Positions 35,277 through 43,652 of a DNA stretch of 64,000 nt are shown piece after piece. The stretch comes from JABAAI01 sp965242745 (lineage in GTDB: Bacteria > Spirochaetota > Leptospiria > Leptospirales > Leptonemataceae), in assembly GCA_965242745.1 (NCBI GenBank), contig CBDETG010000035.1:124001-188000 (forward strand). Reading direction: 5' to 3'. The position numbers and the translations under genes were made by a program. The notes beneath the pieces were generated by a model, which was not told where the DNA came from, did no database searches, and saw only the letters and a list, made by a program, of their open reading frames with translations. The first letter of the stretch is position 1. Every line of letters begins with the position of its first letter.

Positions 35277-36287
35277 CTATTTCTGCTCTCTGTAGTCATT
35301 GTCCTCGTCTGTTCTTTTGGGCGGGGTTGTAAAATAGTGCAGGGCTTTCTTGTAATCAAAAAGTTCTTCTGGATTGGCGACCTCTTTCTTTAGCCTCTCC
35401 TGCACGAGCTCATAGGCTTTATGACTAAGATCGATGCCTATCCATCTGCGGCCTAGCTTTTCTGCGGCAACGCAAGTAGTAGCGCAGCCGCAAAATGGGT
35501 CCAGCACAAGGTCGCCTTTCTTGCTGCTTGCCTTGATTATGCGTTCTAGTAAGGCAAGAGGCTTTTGCGTAGGGTAGCCCGTGCGTTCTTTAGCTTGAGT
35601 ATTTAAGCTGGGAATATCTGCCCACCAATCCTTAGGTATCCGCCCTCTTGTTTCATCACTCCACCCGCTTTTATCTCCAAAGACAAGCACATCATTTAAA
35701 TTGAAGATAAATGAATTACTTTTCGCATAGCGAAATATTATATCATGTTTCTTCTTGAATAACCTTTTAGCATTAGTTCCACCCCATTTATAGCACCACA
35801 CTATCTCATTAATAAAGTTCTTCTCACCAAAGACGCAATCCAGAAGTATTTTCAAGTAATGCGACATGGTGGGATCGCAGTGCAGGTATATACTGCCCGT
35901 TTCTTTTAAAACCCGATGGCATGCTATAAGCCGTATGGCCATGTAGGCAAGATAGCAGAAGTTGTAGCTTGTCCGCCCTTCCATTCCTCTGATGCCATGC
36001 AAAAATGAGCGCAGCTTTTCTTGATCTTCATCTATCTCTTGCAGCCATTCCTCTTTTACATCATCTTTTGTAAATATGTCGCTAAACTCCGCGCCCTCTG
36101 CCTTGCTTCCTATAGGCGCCGTAAAGACTTTCTTTTTGTTGAAGGGCGGGTCCAAGTATATTAAATCAATAGACTCGCTGTTTATGCCCCGCAAGACATC
36201 TAAATTGTCATGACAAAATATAGCCCTCTTCGGTATTTGTGGCATGTTGTGTGTATCGACATATATTGCGCTTTCATTTTCTTTCAT
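35277..36287 (-). CDS. DNA adenine/cytosine-N4 methyltransferase (DPPF type)
   Basis: 336 residues from ATG 36287; the frame extends further upstream but without a domain match. DLIYLDPPFN (catalytic motif IV, Asp46) precedes LVLDPFCGCATT (AdoMet-binding motif I), the beta-class order. Between them lie ETGSIYLHCDPTMSHYLK and RTGYPTQKPLALLERI, typical of N6-adenine or N4-cytosine methylases of restriction systems. No restriction endonuclease gene is adjacent. It is a clear paralogue of the methylase part of the gene at 41900-43456 but lacks that gene's nuclease-like tail. Its 3' end abuts inverted-repeat element copy B. Confidence 0.88.
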   Translation of the reverse strand: MKENESAIYVDTHNMPQIPKRAIFCHDNLDVLRGINSESIDLIYLDPPFNKKKVFTAPIGSKAEGAEFSDIFTKDDVKEEWLQEIDEDQEKLRSFLHGIRGMEGRTSYNFCYLAYMAIRLIACHRVLKETGSIYLHCDPTMSHYLKILLDCVFGEKNFINEIVWCYKWGGTNAKRLFKKKHDIIFRYAKSNSFIFNLNDVLVFGDKSGWSDETRGRIPKDWWADIPSLNTQAKERTGYPTQKPLALLERIIKASSKKGDLVLDPFCGCATTCVAAEKLGRRWIGIDLSHKAYELVQERLKKEVANPEELFDYKKALHYFTTPPKRTDEDNDYREQK

Positions 36288-36365
36288 AGCCTGACTGCTT
36301 AAGGAGCGCCATGTACGGAGTAAGGAGTACGCTTTGCAAAGTGATGGCAGAAGGAGGTAAAGCAT

Positions 36366-36974
36366 TTGCACGAAATGCTATCAAGAATGAACGACAGCCT
36401 GCCGGCATGCTTCACGCTAAACGAGCTGCTTGAAAAACTGCTCCAGGCAGCAAGGCAAACAGCCCAAGAAGGAGAAGCGCCCATAGTCAGCTTAATTTGT
36501 GAGCGTGCTCCTGAAAAAAAAGAAGCATACGCTGAAAATAAGCCTGCTCAATGCAGCAAGGCTTCTTTGGGCCTAGAAAGCTTTCACCTGCTTGCCCTGT
36601 GCTCCAACTCTATTTTGAAAAAAAAAGACCCCACAGCGCACAGCGAGGTCCTTGCCATAAGGGAGGTCTGCGCGCTCAAGCAAAGGGAACGCCTGACTGA
36701 TTGTATACTCATATCTACTCTGGAGCCCTGTCTTATGTGTAGCGGCGCCATCGTTCTTGCGCGCCTGAAGCAGGTCTACTATTTATGCTCTCGTGATAAA
36801 GAAATAGGCCTTAGCTGGCTTTTGGAGCATAGCAAAAACACAAAGTCAGCCTTTAACCATTATCCTCAGATGATCCATTGCGAGCAATACGATGCGAGGT
36901 ACCGCAAAATTTTACAGACTTTTTTTCAAGAAAGACGCAAGGCGGCATTACTCCACAAGCAGCAGCAAGCATAG
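36366..36974 (+). CDS. tadA: tRNA adenosine deaminase TadA-like
   Basis: 202 residues. Zinc-binding deaminase motifs: TAHSEVLAIREV (His-x-Glu) and LEPCLMCSGAIVLARLKQVYY (PCxxC). It likely converts adenosine 34 to inosine in tRNA-Arg. The start is TTG 36366, supported by a perfect AAGGAGG 8 nt upstream; the in-frame ATG at 36375 would be 17 nt away. It is divergent from the methyltransferase. The N-terminal ~65 residues, before the usual deaminase start, are longer than in most TadA proteins, and the C-terminus ends in a basic tail. Confidence 0.85.
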   Translation: MHEMLSRMNDSLPACFTLNELLEKLLQAARQTAQEGEAPIVSLICERAPEKKEAYAENKPAQCSKASLGLESFHLLALCSNSILKKKDPTAHSEVLAIREVCALKQRERLTDCILISTLEPCLMCSGAIVLARLKQVYYLCSRDKEIGLSWLLEHSKNTKSAFNHYPQMIHCEQYDARYRKILQTFFQERRKAALLHKQQQA

Positions 36975-37101
36975 AAGAGGTGAGGAAATTTCCTGTTTCA
37001 CTGAGAATTCCTTGTCTCTTGCCAAGTCTTCTAAAAACTGGTCTTAAGATCTCTTTAGTTTAGGTCATATCTTAGTTTAGACAGCAAAAAGGAGCAAAAA
37101 A

Positions 37102-37467
37102 ATGATATTATTAGAAGGCATGCACCACATTTCTTTAGGCAGCGCAAATCTTGCAAGAACTGCTAAATTTTACTGTGAGCTTTTCGACTTTGAGCTTATA
37201 GAAGAGGCGGAAAAATACTCTCTGCTGCATTTAGGCGCTCTGCATATCCGTTTCAACCATATCCCGAGCTATGAGTCTACGATCAAAAATCCGGGTGAGA
37301 CCAGCTTTGCTTTTGTATTAGATGTTGATGATTTTACAGAAGCTATCCACGAGCTCGAAGAAAGGGAAATCGAAATTATCAAGGGTCCTGTCCCTATAGA
37401 GTCAGGCGAGTCCCTGCTTATCGCCGATCCTGATGGGCACTTGATTGAGCTTTTTTACCAAGAGTAG
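37102..37467 (+). CDS. VOC-family (glyoxalase/dioxygenase-like) protein
   Basis: 121 residues. GMHHISLGSANLARTAKFYC is the usual VOC start, HIRFNHIP lies in the middle, and LLIADPDGHLIELFYQE is the conserved C-terminal metal-ligand strand. Likely metal ligands are His8/His9 and Glu near the end. The family includes glyoxalases, fosfomycin-resistance enzymes and extradiol dioxygenases; the substrate is not evident. AAAAAGGAG precedes the ATG. Confidence 0.85.
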   Translation: MILLEGMHHISLGSANLARTAKFYCELFDFELIEEAEKYSLLHLGALHIRFNHIPSYESTIKNPGETSFAFVLDVDDFTEAIHELEEREIEIIKGPVPIESGESLLIADPDGHLIELFYQE

Positions 37468-37583
37468 GCGCATTTGGGTATATACAATAGGCGGCTCAAG
37501 ATTCATATTGGACTTGCAATTTATTGCGCTGCTTCAAACTAAAAACACGCCCTAAGGCATATGCGTATAAAATAGGAGTGGCT

Positions 37584-37757
37584 ATGGAGCTTGAAAATCT
37601 GAATTACGTAATTTTAGCGGGGAGCTGGGAAGAGCTGACACAGTATGTGAATGATTTTATTGCTGATGGCTGGAAACCAATCGGGGGCATATGCCTAGAT
37701 ATGAAGGATCAGTTCTATCAAGCCATGATGAGGGAAAGCACGAAGAATGACAAATGA
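37584..37757 (+). CDS. Small DUF1737-like protein
   Basis: 57 residues from ATG 37584, chosen because TAGGAG lies 5-10 nt upstream. A longer in-frame ATG at 37524 adds unrelated residues. The pattern YVILAG, then LTQYVNDFIADGWKPIGG, then FYQAMMRES matches DUF1737-type proteins. Function unknown. It lies downstream of the VOC gene on the same strand. Confidence 0.75.
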   Translation: MELENLNYVILAGSWEELTQYVNDFIADGWKPIGGICLDMKDQFYQAMMRESTKNDK

Positions 37758-37796
37758 CAGCGTAGAAAAATATAGGCAAAGAGCAGCTTATGCAGC

Positions 37797-38969
37797 TTAG
37801 GAAATATCTGTTTTTTGCGCGCTTAGGTCTTCGCGAAGCGCATATTGCACTTCTTGAGCCATTTCCTGCGTGCTGATCGCCTTTGCCTTCTTTGCTGTTA
37901 TGTCCTGAGTGCGGGCGCCCCTTCGTATAGCGCAAGCTACGGCTCTTTCTATCTTCTGGGCTATTTCTTCCTGCGCAAAGCTGTAGCGCATCATTAAAGC
38001 TGCCGAAAGTATCTGGGCGATGGGATTAGCCTTCCCCTGTCCAGCGATATCAGGGGCGCTTCCTCCAGCCGGCTCATACAAACCAAAGGAATTCTGCGCA
38101 TCTTTGCTCTCAGCCAAAGATGCGCTGGGCAGCATGCCAAGGCTTCCACTCAAGACAGAGGCTTCGTCACTCAAGATATCACCAAAGAGGTTGCCGCACA
38201 GAAGCACATCGAAAGCGCTTGGCGCCAGAATGATCTGCATAGCCGCATTATCTACATAGAGATGCTCCAGACTAAGCTTGGAGTCATGTTTTGCATTGTA
38301 TCTGCAGACGGAGCTCTCCACAACTTCCCGCCAGAAAAGCATACTGCTAAGAACATTGGCCTTGTCTACGCTGCTTACTTTCCTTTTCCTCTTGGCAGCC
38401 GCAGCAAAGGCTATATTTGCAATACGCTCGATTTCCCTGCGCCTGTAGAGCATTGTATCAAAGGCATGCTCTTCTTCGCCATCCCCCTTACGGCCTGAAG
38501 GCTTAGCAAAGTAAATACCCCCTGTTAGTTCCCGCACAATTAAAAGGTCTATACCATCTTCAATGAGCTCTGGGCGCAGGGGGCAGGATGGCGCTAATTC
38601 CTTGTATAAAAGCACAGGGCGCAGATTAGCGCACAGGCTGAAGCGCTTACGCAAAGGCAGCAGAGCCCCTCTTTCAGGCTGTATTTCAGGCGGAAGTTTT
38701 TCCCATTTAGGCCCCCCCACAGAACCGAAGAGTATAGCGTCGCTTTCTTCACACAATTGGAGAGTTTCAGGCGGCAAGGGATGGCCCCTACGGTCTATGG
38801 CTGCGCCGCCTACAAGGCCTTCGCAAAAAGAATAAGCTGCGCTTTCTTCAGGAGGCAGGCTTGTTATAGCTGCTTGAAGAACGTCCAGCGCTGCCTTCAT
38901 TACTTCGGGGCCGATGCCATCTCCCGATAAAACAGCTATTTTTTTTGCGTTGCTCAAATACCTAAACAA
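37797..38969 (-). CDS. leuB: 3-isopropylmalate dehydrogenase
   Basis: 390 residues, slightly longer than usual (~360). It oxidises and decarboxylates 3-isopropylmalate with NAD+ in leucine synthesis. Family blocks: VLSGDGIGPEVM, LFGSVGGPKW, RPERGALLPLRK-like QPERGALLPLRKRF, FANLRP-like CANLRPV, VRELTGGIYFAKPSGR, SVDKANVL, DNAAMQII, GNLFGDILSDEAS and YEPAGGSAPDIAGQGKANP. No other leucine genes lie nearby. Confidence 0.95.
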   Translation of the reverse strand: MFRYLSNAKKIAVLSGDGIGPEVMKAALDVLQAAITSLPPEESAAYSFCEGLVGGAAIDRRGHPLPPETLQLCEESDAILFGSVGGPKWEKLPPEIQPERGALLPLRKRFSLCANLRPVLLYKELAPSCPLRPELIEDGIDLLIVRELTGGIYFAKPSGRKGDGEEEHAFDTMLYRRREIERIANIAFAAAAKRKRKVSSVDKANVLSSMLFWREVVESSVCRYNAKHDSKLSLEHLYVDNAAMQIILAPSAFDVLLCGNLFGDILSDEASVLSGSLGMLPSASLAESKDAQNSFGLYEPAGGSAPDIAGQGKANPIAQILSAALMMRYSFAQEEIAQKIERAVACAIRRGARTQDITAKKAKAISTQEMAQEVQYALREDLSAQKTDIS

Positions 38970-39015
38970 TTTTAGAGCTTATTTATGAATAAGGGCTGAA
39001 AAGCCGTGGGCGGCC

Positions 39016-41610
39016 CTAGATATCCGGGATCCACTTTCCAGAAGCAAGAATACGCACAGTGGCTTGTTTGTATTTTCTCGCCTGCGCTGCCTTAGCCTGC
39101 CGTACACGGACAGCATATTTGAGTTTGCCACCCAAGCCTACGTCATAATCCCCCTTACCACTTATATACAAAGAATCAGATTTACCTGAGAAATACAAAC
39201 GAGTATGTATGCCGCTGCTCCTTCGCTGCAAGAGCATATTTGCAAGCGATAGGCTCTTTTCTTGAATCCCGCCTGCATGAGCAAGGGTTTTTAAAGTCTC
39301 TTTGTTTGCTAAGAGCGCATCTTGCGCCTCTAATTTGAAATAACTATAGGACTTACGGATCAAATCACTTGCTGACAAGCCCTTGCCATCATAGCGGTAC
39401 ACAAGATCGATATCATGCGGCGGCTCTTTTGTGCCGGTCAAAAATTCCAAAGCATTTTCATTGCCCTTTACTGAAAGATTCAAATCCAGATCATGCCTTG
39501 GAAGAGTATCATGAAAATGCAGGCTGTACTGAAATTGGGCATGAAAATGCTTTTCTTCAAATTTTACATCTACATAAGCTCCATCTTCCACGTCAGCATG
39601 CCCGCCTCCAAGGAGAGAGAGCCGCCCTTGATCTTCTCTTTCTATGCCGGGCGAGCCAAGCGCTACATTCTCTGCGTTATATCTTATTTTTGTCTTTTGC
39701 CTCTCTAAGGCAAGGCGCAAATCATCACGAGTGACTTTTAGCAGGAAGCGCAGTTGTTTAGGGAAGGGGGGGGCAGCTTCTATTTTGCTCAGCTCTATGT
39801 GCGCTCTAAGGTCCAAGGCGGAAAGCAAACTTTGGTAGAGTCGTGTTTTTAAGAATTCACCTCGCTTTACTTCTAAGCCGTGGGGTATACGTATTTTTGT
39901 ACCTTTTTGGAAAATGCTCTTCGATATAAACTGAATTTTGCGCAGAGCATGCGTTAATTTTAGGCCTTCCCATTTTGCCTGCATCTGCAAGACGGGCTGG
40001 AATTGTATGATAGGCCATCGTCTCTGCTTAGGCTTAGTATCCAGCAGCAGAGTCCCATTCCCTTTGAGATTGAGTTTAGACTGCAAATAATGCCCTAAGG
40101 CCTGAAAACTAAGAAGACTTGCTAAAGGACGGCCCTTTGTTCCGCCTCCCTTCTGAGATTGGCGCCGCATGCTGAGCTGGATTTTTTGAAAAAACAAGCT
40201 GTCATCCCCAAGACTGAGGGAGGGAAGGCTTAGGTCTTGCACAGAAAGTGTGCCTTCAGGATAGAATCTATTTTTACTATGCAGCAGCGTCACATCTAAA
40301 TGAAAATCACCCTGCAAAGAAGCTAAGGAAACAGCGCTTTTTTTCGGGTGCAGGAAGCATTTCACTTTGATCTTGTAAAGAAAGCGATCTGTATGCAGAG
40401 CGGGCATTTGCAGGCGCTCAGAGAATTTTGTTTTTAGAAGATCTATGGGAGCTTTTTCTTTTCTTTTCGCAAGAGATAACTCAATATCTCTTTGCTTCAA
40501 ATAGAAATGAAAGCTTAGATTCTTTGTCTTTGTCTGCCCTTGTCTTGCATTTACGGCCTGAAAGGCAAGTTTTCCATCAGCCTTTTCTATCTGTATATCG
40601 GGCAGCAGGGCGCTTTGGATATGGGCGCTCAGTTTCTCATAATTTAGGTCCAGCTTGATTTGAAATTCTTGAGCATATGCAAGCCTTTTGCTTGTGAGTA
40701 CAGCTTCTCCATGGAAGAGGCCGGAAGACGCATTATGTATGATTTGGAAGATGGGGAAAATCTCTTCGCTTTGGCAGGCCCTGTGACAGTAATGCAGGAG
40801 AGAGGAGATGATTTGAAAGGGGACGGCATGAAAGGAGAGCCTGCTTGCTCCATCCCTATCTGTCTCTATGATGAGTCTCCAATCCTCTGCTTGCGTTTCC
40901 TTGTTCTTTTTTTGGGAAGTCTGAAAAGCTTGTATAAGGACACGACTTTTGTAGGCAGCAGGGCGGGCATGGTTGTGATGAGCCGAGTCAGATGCAGCTG
41001 CCGGCATGATTTGTTTATTGCTTGCCTCATGCGCCAAGACAGGCCATAGTTTGACATTGGCGTGAAAACTTTTCTGTAGTAATGGGGCTTTCTGTTTCTT
41101 GAAAGACGTAATATGAAGCTTGCTGAGCTCAAGCGGCAGGCCATCATGCAGAGTAGACATCGCTATCCTCTTTGCAATGCTTCCCCAGTCACTGCGTATC
41201 TTTTGCAGTATTGCAGTCTTGTAAGAAGTTAATGTCAATTTTGCCTTATCCAGCTTAAAAGCAGTGAAAGAAGGATTTTTGCTAAATAAGGCCAGAAGAG
41301 AAAATTTTAAAACAGCCTCCTCAGCGCGGAGCAGATAAAGCTTTTGCTTGTTTTGTATGCGTATGCCTTTCAAGATGAGGCCGCGCAGGAGGTCTATTTG
41401 CGCCCCCTGTATACTAATATGCACATTCGTGTTTGCCGCCACCTCTTTGCCGAAGGCGCTGCGCCATGTTTCTATGCGAAATTTACGTGCAAGGCTCCTT
41501 TCCATGAGGAGAGGCAAGTAGAGCAGACAAAAGCCTGCAAGGCCCGCCGATATAACAAGCGTAAGCAGAATTTTTCTAATTCGTAGAGTCATGACACGCA
41601 AAAAAGCCAT
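39016..41610 (-). CDS. AsmA-like inner-membrane-anchored protein
   Basis: 864 residues. An N-terminal membrane helix (ILLTLVISAGLAGFCLLYLP) is followed by a long beta-rich periplasmic part without Cys clusters. HISIQGAQIDLLRGLILKGI resembles the start of the AsmA/DUF748 family, where a 'G-x-I-x-L-x-x-G' strand follows the anchor. AsmA/TamB-like proteins are thought to move lipids between membranes. The ATG at 41589 is an alternative start. The family call rests on a general pattern, so it is moderately secure. It is separated from leuB by 46 nt, same strand. Confidence 0.65.
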   Translation of the reverse strand: MAFLRVMTLRIRKILLTLVISAGLAGFCLLYLPLLMERSLARKFRIETWRSAFGKEVAANTNVHISIQGAQIDLLRGLILKGIRIQNKQKLYLLRAEEAVLKFSLLALFSKNPSFTAFKLDKAKLTLTSYKTAILQKIRSDWGSIAKRIAMSTLHDGLPLELSKLHITSFKKQKAPLLQKSFHANVKLWPVLAHEASNKQIMPAAASDSAHHNHARPAAYKSRVLIQAFQTSQKKNKETQAEDWRLIIETDRDGASRLSFHAVPFQIISSLLHYCHRACQSEEIFPIFQIIHNASSGLFHGEAVLTSKRLAYAQEFQIKLDLNYEKLSAHIQSALLPDIQIEKADGKLAFQAVNARQGQTKTKNLSFHFYLKQRDIELSLAKRKEKAPIDLLKTKFSERLQMPALHTDRFLYKIKVKCFLHPKKSAVSLASLQGDFHLDVTLLHSKNRFYPEGTLSVQDLSLPSLSLGDDSLFFQKIQLSMRRQSQKGGGTKGRPLASLLSFQALGHYLQSKLNLKGNGTLLLDTKPKQRRWPIIQFQPVLQMQAKWEGLKLTHALRKIQFISKSIFQKGTKIRIPHGLEVKRGEFLKTRLYQSLLSALDLRAHIELSKIEAAPPFPKQLRFLLKVTRDDLRLALERQKTKIRYNAENVALGSPGIEREDQGRLSLLGGGHADVEDGAYVDVKFEEKHFHAQFQYSLHFHDTLPRHDLDLNLSVKGNENALEFLTGTKEPPHDIDLVYRYDGKGLSASDLIRKSYSYFKLEAQDALLANKETLKTLAHAGGIQEKSLSLANMLLQRRSSGIHTRLYFSGKSDSLYISGKGDYDVGLGGKLKYAVRVRQAKAAQARKYKQATVRILASGKWIPDI

Positions 41611-41680
41611 GCTTTAGTATTGACGGAGAGCCGTCAATCATTCCTTTAGGATAGTGATCGGCAAAACTTGCCAACTTGCG

Positions 41681-41770
41681 CTATTTCAATTTCAAATTAG
41701 GACAAGCATAGACTTCACGGGCCATCCGACCATTCAGCTGATCCTTCAATCTGACTAGGACAAAATCATG
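41681..41770. mobile_element. Solo end of the inverted-repeat element
   Basis: CTATTTCAATTTCAAATTAG at 41681 then GACAAGCATAGAC and GGGCCATCCGACC match the right end of copy A in reverse orientation for about 50 nt. Next to it (41748-41767) is CAATCTGACTAGGACAAAAT, shared with the region at 12353. It may be a deletion relic of the element. The surrounding 289-nt gap (41611-41899) holds nothing else I recognise. Confidence 0.6.
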
Positions 41771-41899
41771 CAAAAAGAATGTCTGCAAGGCAGGGCGAAA
41801 GCGAAATGCAATTCTGCGCGCAGGGCGGGCTTAAAAAGTCAAACTGACAGCTTGGATACAAAAACAGAAAACTAAAAACGCGCAGCATCCAAAGAAAAG

Positions 41900-43456
41900 C
41901 TAAAACAAGGCGGATTCTTTCCTATATTCTCTGATCTGCATTAAAGTGGGGGGAGTATGAAAAGTATGGCCGTCTATAATTTGCTGCGCTGTTAGTATTT
42001 GTATGCACTGATATTGATTCGGCGGCATATCATCTTTCCATATATACTCCCGCTCACCTTTTTTTTCCGCTGTTTCTTCCATTTGCTCACTCGGCTCTTC
42101 CTCTAAAATGAGACCCGCCATAAAGGCTTTTTCTTTTTCCATAGTCCCCCAAAGTTCACGCAGCATTGCGGGATTAGCCTGCCTGCCTGTTTTTACCGAA
42201 AATATCATTTTCCCCCATATATCATCTCCTTTTTTATCTTTTCCAAGATGAATAGTCATTTCCCCATCTACGCCGCCATCGCCGCTGTGCTTCTCGTTTG
42301 GATGCCCTCCTACTTTTCGGATTAGAAAATCTTGTTTTTGAAATGGGTTTAATTTGTCATAGGCGTTTTTGCTTTCTGGACTGCCATCTAAGTCAATATA
42401 CTCTGCTTGTTCTTGGCCTAGACAGTTATTTTGGATTCGTTCTTTGATTACCCTTATAGCCAGCGGGCTTATGTCAATTCCTATCCACTTGCAGTTGTTT
42501 TGTATTGCGCTATGCACAGTTGTGCCACAGCCGCAAAAGGGGTCTAAGACAAGGCCATTTTCAGGACAGCTTGCTTGTACGATGCGATTCAGTAGAGCTA
42601 AAGGCTTTTGCGTGGGGTAGCCAAGACGTTCTTTTGCCGATGGATGCAGGAAGGGCAAAAGCCAAACATCGCCTAATTTCACGCCTCTTTCATTCCTATA
42701 TATTTTATATCTTTCCCCTCTTAGAGTCTGCATTCTGTATTCTTTGCCCGTATTCTTTTCATATATCCAGCTTTCCTTTCTCCCCTTTTGCTCATTAGCA
42801 GACTTTTCAAAAAGCAGTCTAAAAAAACTTCTCTCTTTGTTTTTAGAATAGCGAAAAATAGTATCATGCAGTTTTTGGAAGTCTGCGCTTGTGGCCGTCC
42901 ATCGTCTATAGTGCCAAACTATCTCATTTCTAAAATTCTCGCTTCCAAAAATGCTGTCCATAATGATTTTAATGTAATGGCTGGCAGTCGGGTCGCAGTG
43001 ATAATAAATGCTTCCAGTTTCTTTTAATATCTGCTTCATCAAAACAAGACGCTCTGCCATATAGATCAGATAGGCTAATAACTTTTTGTCTTTCGTAGGC
43101 ATTTTTTCTACAGACTCAATCCATATCCTAAGAAAATTCTTTAGTATATCCGAAACACCCTCCTGCATCTCTAAATTCTCTTTGAAATGCGAAAGCATAT
43201 GTTTCGTTTGGCTTGTATATGACCACATGTCAGAAAAGGCCTTTTGCTGCGCTGTCTTACCCTTCCCTTTATATATCATATTATAGACACGGTTGGAATT
43301 AAAAGGCGGATCAAGGTAGATAAGGTCTACTTTGACCCCTTTATCTATAAGCTTCTGCAGGGCTTCTTTACAATCCGCGCGGTATAATATGTTTTGGTTG
43401 ATAGTTATCAGGCTGTCTATGGAATTACCTGGCGCTTTGACTTGTGACCTTGTCAT
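41900..43456 (-). CDS. DNA methyltransferase fused to a PD-(D/E)xK-like nuclease domain
   Basis: 518 residues from ATG 43456; a TTG at 43492 is possible. The methylase part has VDLIYLDPPFN (Asp49), ETGSIYYHCDPTASHYIK, RLGYPTQKPLALLNRI and LVLDPFCGCGTT (residues 303-313). The C-terminal ~150 residues carry NPFQKQDFLIRKVGGHPNEK, SGDGGVDG (Asp397) and MIFSVKTG (Lys422), the layout of Mrr/Holliday-resolvase-like PD-(D/E)xK domains. The protein may thus both methylate and cut DNA, or use the second domain to sense DNA. No separate restriction gene adjoins it. It is a paralogue of the gene at 35277-36287 and also has the inverted-repeat element near its 3' end. Confidence 0.85.
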   Translation of the reverse strand: MTRSQVKAPGNSIDSLITINQNILYRADCKEALQKLIDKGVKVDLIYLDPPFNSNRVYNMIYKGKGKTAQQKAFSDMWSYTSQTKHMLSHFKENLEMQEGVSDILKNFLRIWIESVEKMPTKDKKLLAYLIYMAERLVLMKQILKETGSIYYHCDPTASHYIKIIMDSIFGSENFRNEIVWHYRRWTATSADFQKLHDTIFRYSKNKERSFFRLLFEKSANEQKGRKESWIYEKNTGKEYRMQTLRGERYKIYRNERGVKLGDVWLLPFLHPSAKERLGYPTQKPLALLNRIVQASCPENGLVLDPFCGCGTTVHSAIQNNCKWIGIDISPLAIRVIKERIQNNCLGQEQAEYIDLDGSPESKNAYDKLNPFQKQDFLIRKVGGHPNEKHSGDGGVDGEMTIHLGKDKKGDDIWGKMIFSVKTGRQANPAMLRELWGTMEKEKAFMAGLILEEEPSEQMEETAEKKGEREYIWKDDMPPNQYQCIQILTAQQIIDGHTFHTPPTLMQIREYRKESALF

Positions 43457-43652
43457 GTCTATCAATCTGCAAAGGGTCTTTTCTATAAGCAAGCAATTTT
43501 AAGACATAATCCTGCGCCCTGCTTCTTTTAATTGGCAGCAGGCGCATTTTATTCCAAAGTAAAAGTCAGCAGGCTTAGAGATTCCCATCACAACTGCGCT
43601 ATCATGAGCTTTAGGGATGCGGGAACTTTAGCGGGAATGGAAGCAATAGCCT

